NCBI RefSeq assembly: GCF_042654585.1
Contig: NZ_JBHSGR010000014.1
Span: forward strand, 62,001-126,000
Origin: Geodermatophilus arenarius
Lineage (GTDB): Bacteria; Actinomycetota; Actinomycetes; Mycobacteriales; Geodermatophilaceae
Direction: 5' to 3'
Length of the DNA stretch: 64,000 bases
Part shown: positions 63,874-64,000 of the stretch, in pieces
Numbering within the stretch: the stretch's first letter is position 1
Layout of the letters: every line of letters begins with the position of its first letter
Notes under the pieces: model-generated
Told to the model about the DNA's origin: nothing
Seen by the model: only the letters and a program-made list of their open reading frames with translations
The model's database searches: none
Made by a program: the position numbers and the translations under genes

Positions 63874-64000
63874 ATGAGCGTCCGGCGGGTCATGGGCACC
63901 GAGGTGGAGTACGGCATCTCGGTGCCCGGTCAGCCCACCGCCAACCCGACCACCCTGTCCAGCCAGGTGGTCAACGCCTGGGCCGTCGCCGACGCCCCGA
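63874..64000 (+). CDS. dop: Pup deamidase/depupylase Dop (5' part only)
   Basis: The first 42 codons are visible and run off the window. The N-terminus MSVRRVMGTEVEYGIS carries the metal- and ATP-binding Glu of the PafA/Dop family, and the ANPTTLSSQVV segment that follows is typical of Dop rather than PafA. Dop deamidates the Pup C-terminal Gln to Glu and removes Pup from substrates. The ATG is fixed by the -10 box 6 nt upstream. Confidence 0.92.
   Translation, partial: MSVRRVMGTEVEYGISVPGQPTANPTTLSSQVVNAWAVADAP

Overview
The window is very GC-rich DNA with dense, often overlapping genes, frequent GTG starts and many TAGGCT-like -10 boxes only 6-8 nt ahead of start codons. It carries mycothiol biosynthesis (mshC) and the Pup-proteasome genes (ARC/Mpa ATPase and the start of dop), so the organism is an actinobacterium. 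The overall style suggests Geodermatophilaceae (Blastococcus/Geodermatophilus-like), but that family placement is inference.

The left half (about 1-32 kb) looks accessory. In order it holds a metal-type secreted protein, a GNAT, an ABC exporter facing a NarL-type two-component system, and an MMPL transporter. Next comes a decayed zone (zinc-ribbon, hemerythrin, integrase and cytochrome P450 remnants) with a DevR-like regulator that lacks its phospho-acceptor Asp. A block of about 7.5 kb (11.44-19.01 kb) lies between two 55-bp direct repeats; the right one includes the 3' end of tRNA-Leu(GAG). This looks like a tRNA-targeted integration scar. Inside are a PucR-type regulator, a STAS-like protein, a GlsB/YeaQ membrane protein, NhaA and a peptidoglycan transglycosylase. 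The PucR and nhaA genes share a nearly identical 5' leader with a conserved hairpin and the same spacing to the start codon, a candidate cis-regulatory RNA. After the tRNA come an M20 peptidase, a LysR regulator facing an Asp/Glu racemase, SDR and MDR oxidoreductases, a hemerythrin protein, a TetR/glycosyltransferase pair with a palindromic operator, SurE, a DUF2470 protein with an iron-box-like site, and a RecD-like helicase coupled to an aldo/keto reductase.

The right half (about 33-64 kb) is conserved backbone: uppP, an MSMEG_4193-type phosphatase, DUF3090, SCO1664-like protein, [glycerol insertion], mshC, a dGTPase-like protein, PAC2, metH, a RecB-like nuclease, trmI, arc/mpa and dop. From recalled gene order this resembles the M. 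tuberculosis Rv2136c-Rv2112c neighbourhood. The glycerol module is a SorC-type regulator divergent from glpD-glpF-glpK. It separates the SCO1664 gene from mshC, and the same perfect operator palindrome occurs in its divergent promoter and inside the regulator gene. Also present are a decayed Fis-type activator next to a zinc alcohol dehydrogenase preceded by a 19-codon coupled mini-ORF, an AceE/transketolase-like enzyme, a phosphofructokinase, dodecin, two HAD phosphatases and an amidohydrolase.

Convergent gene pairs are usually separated by perfect GC-rich hairpins without a U-tract. No CRISPR array, rRNA or intact transposase is visible.
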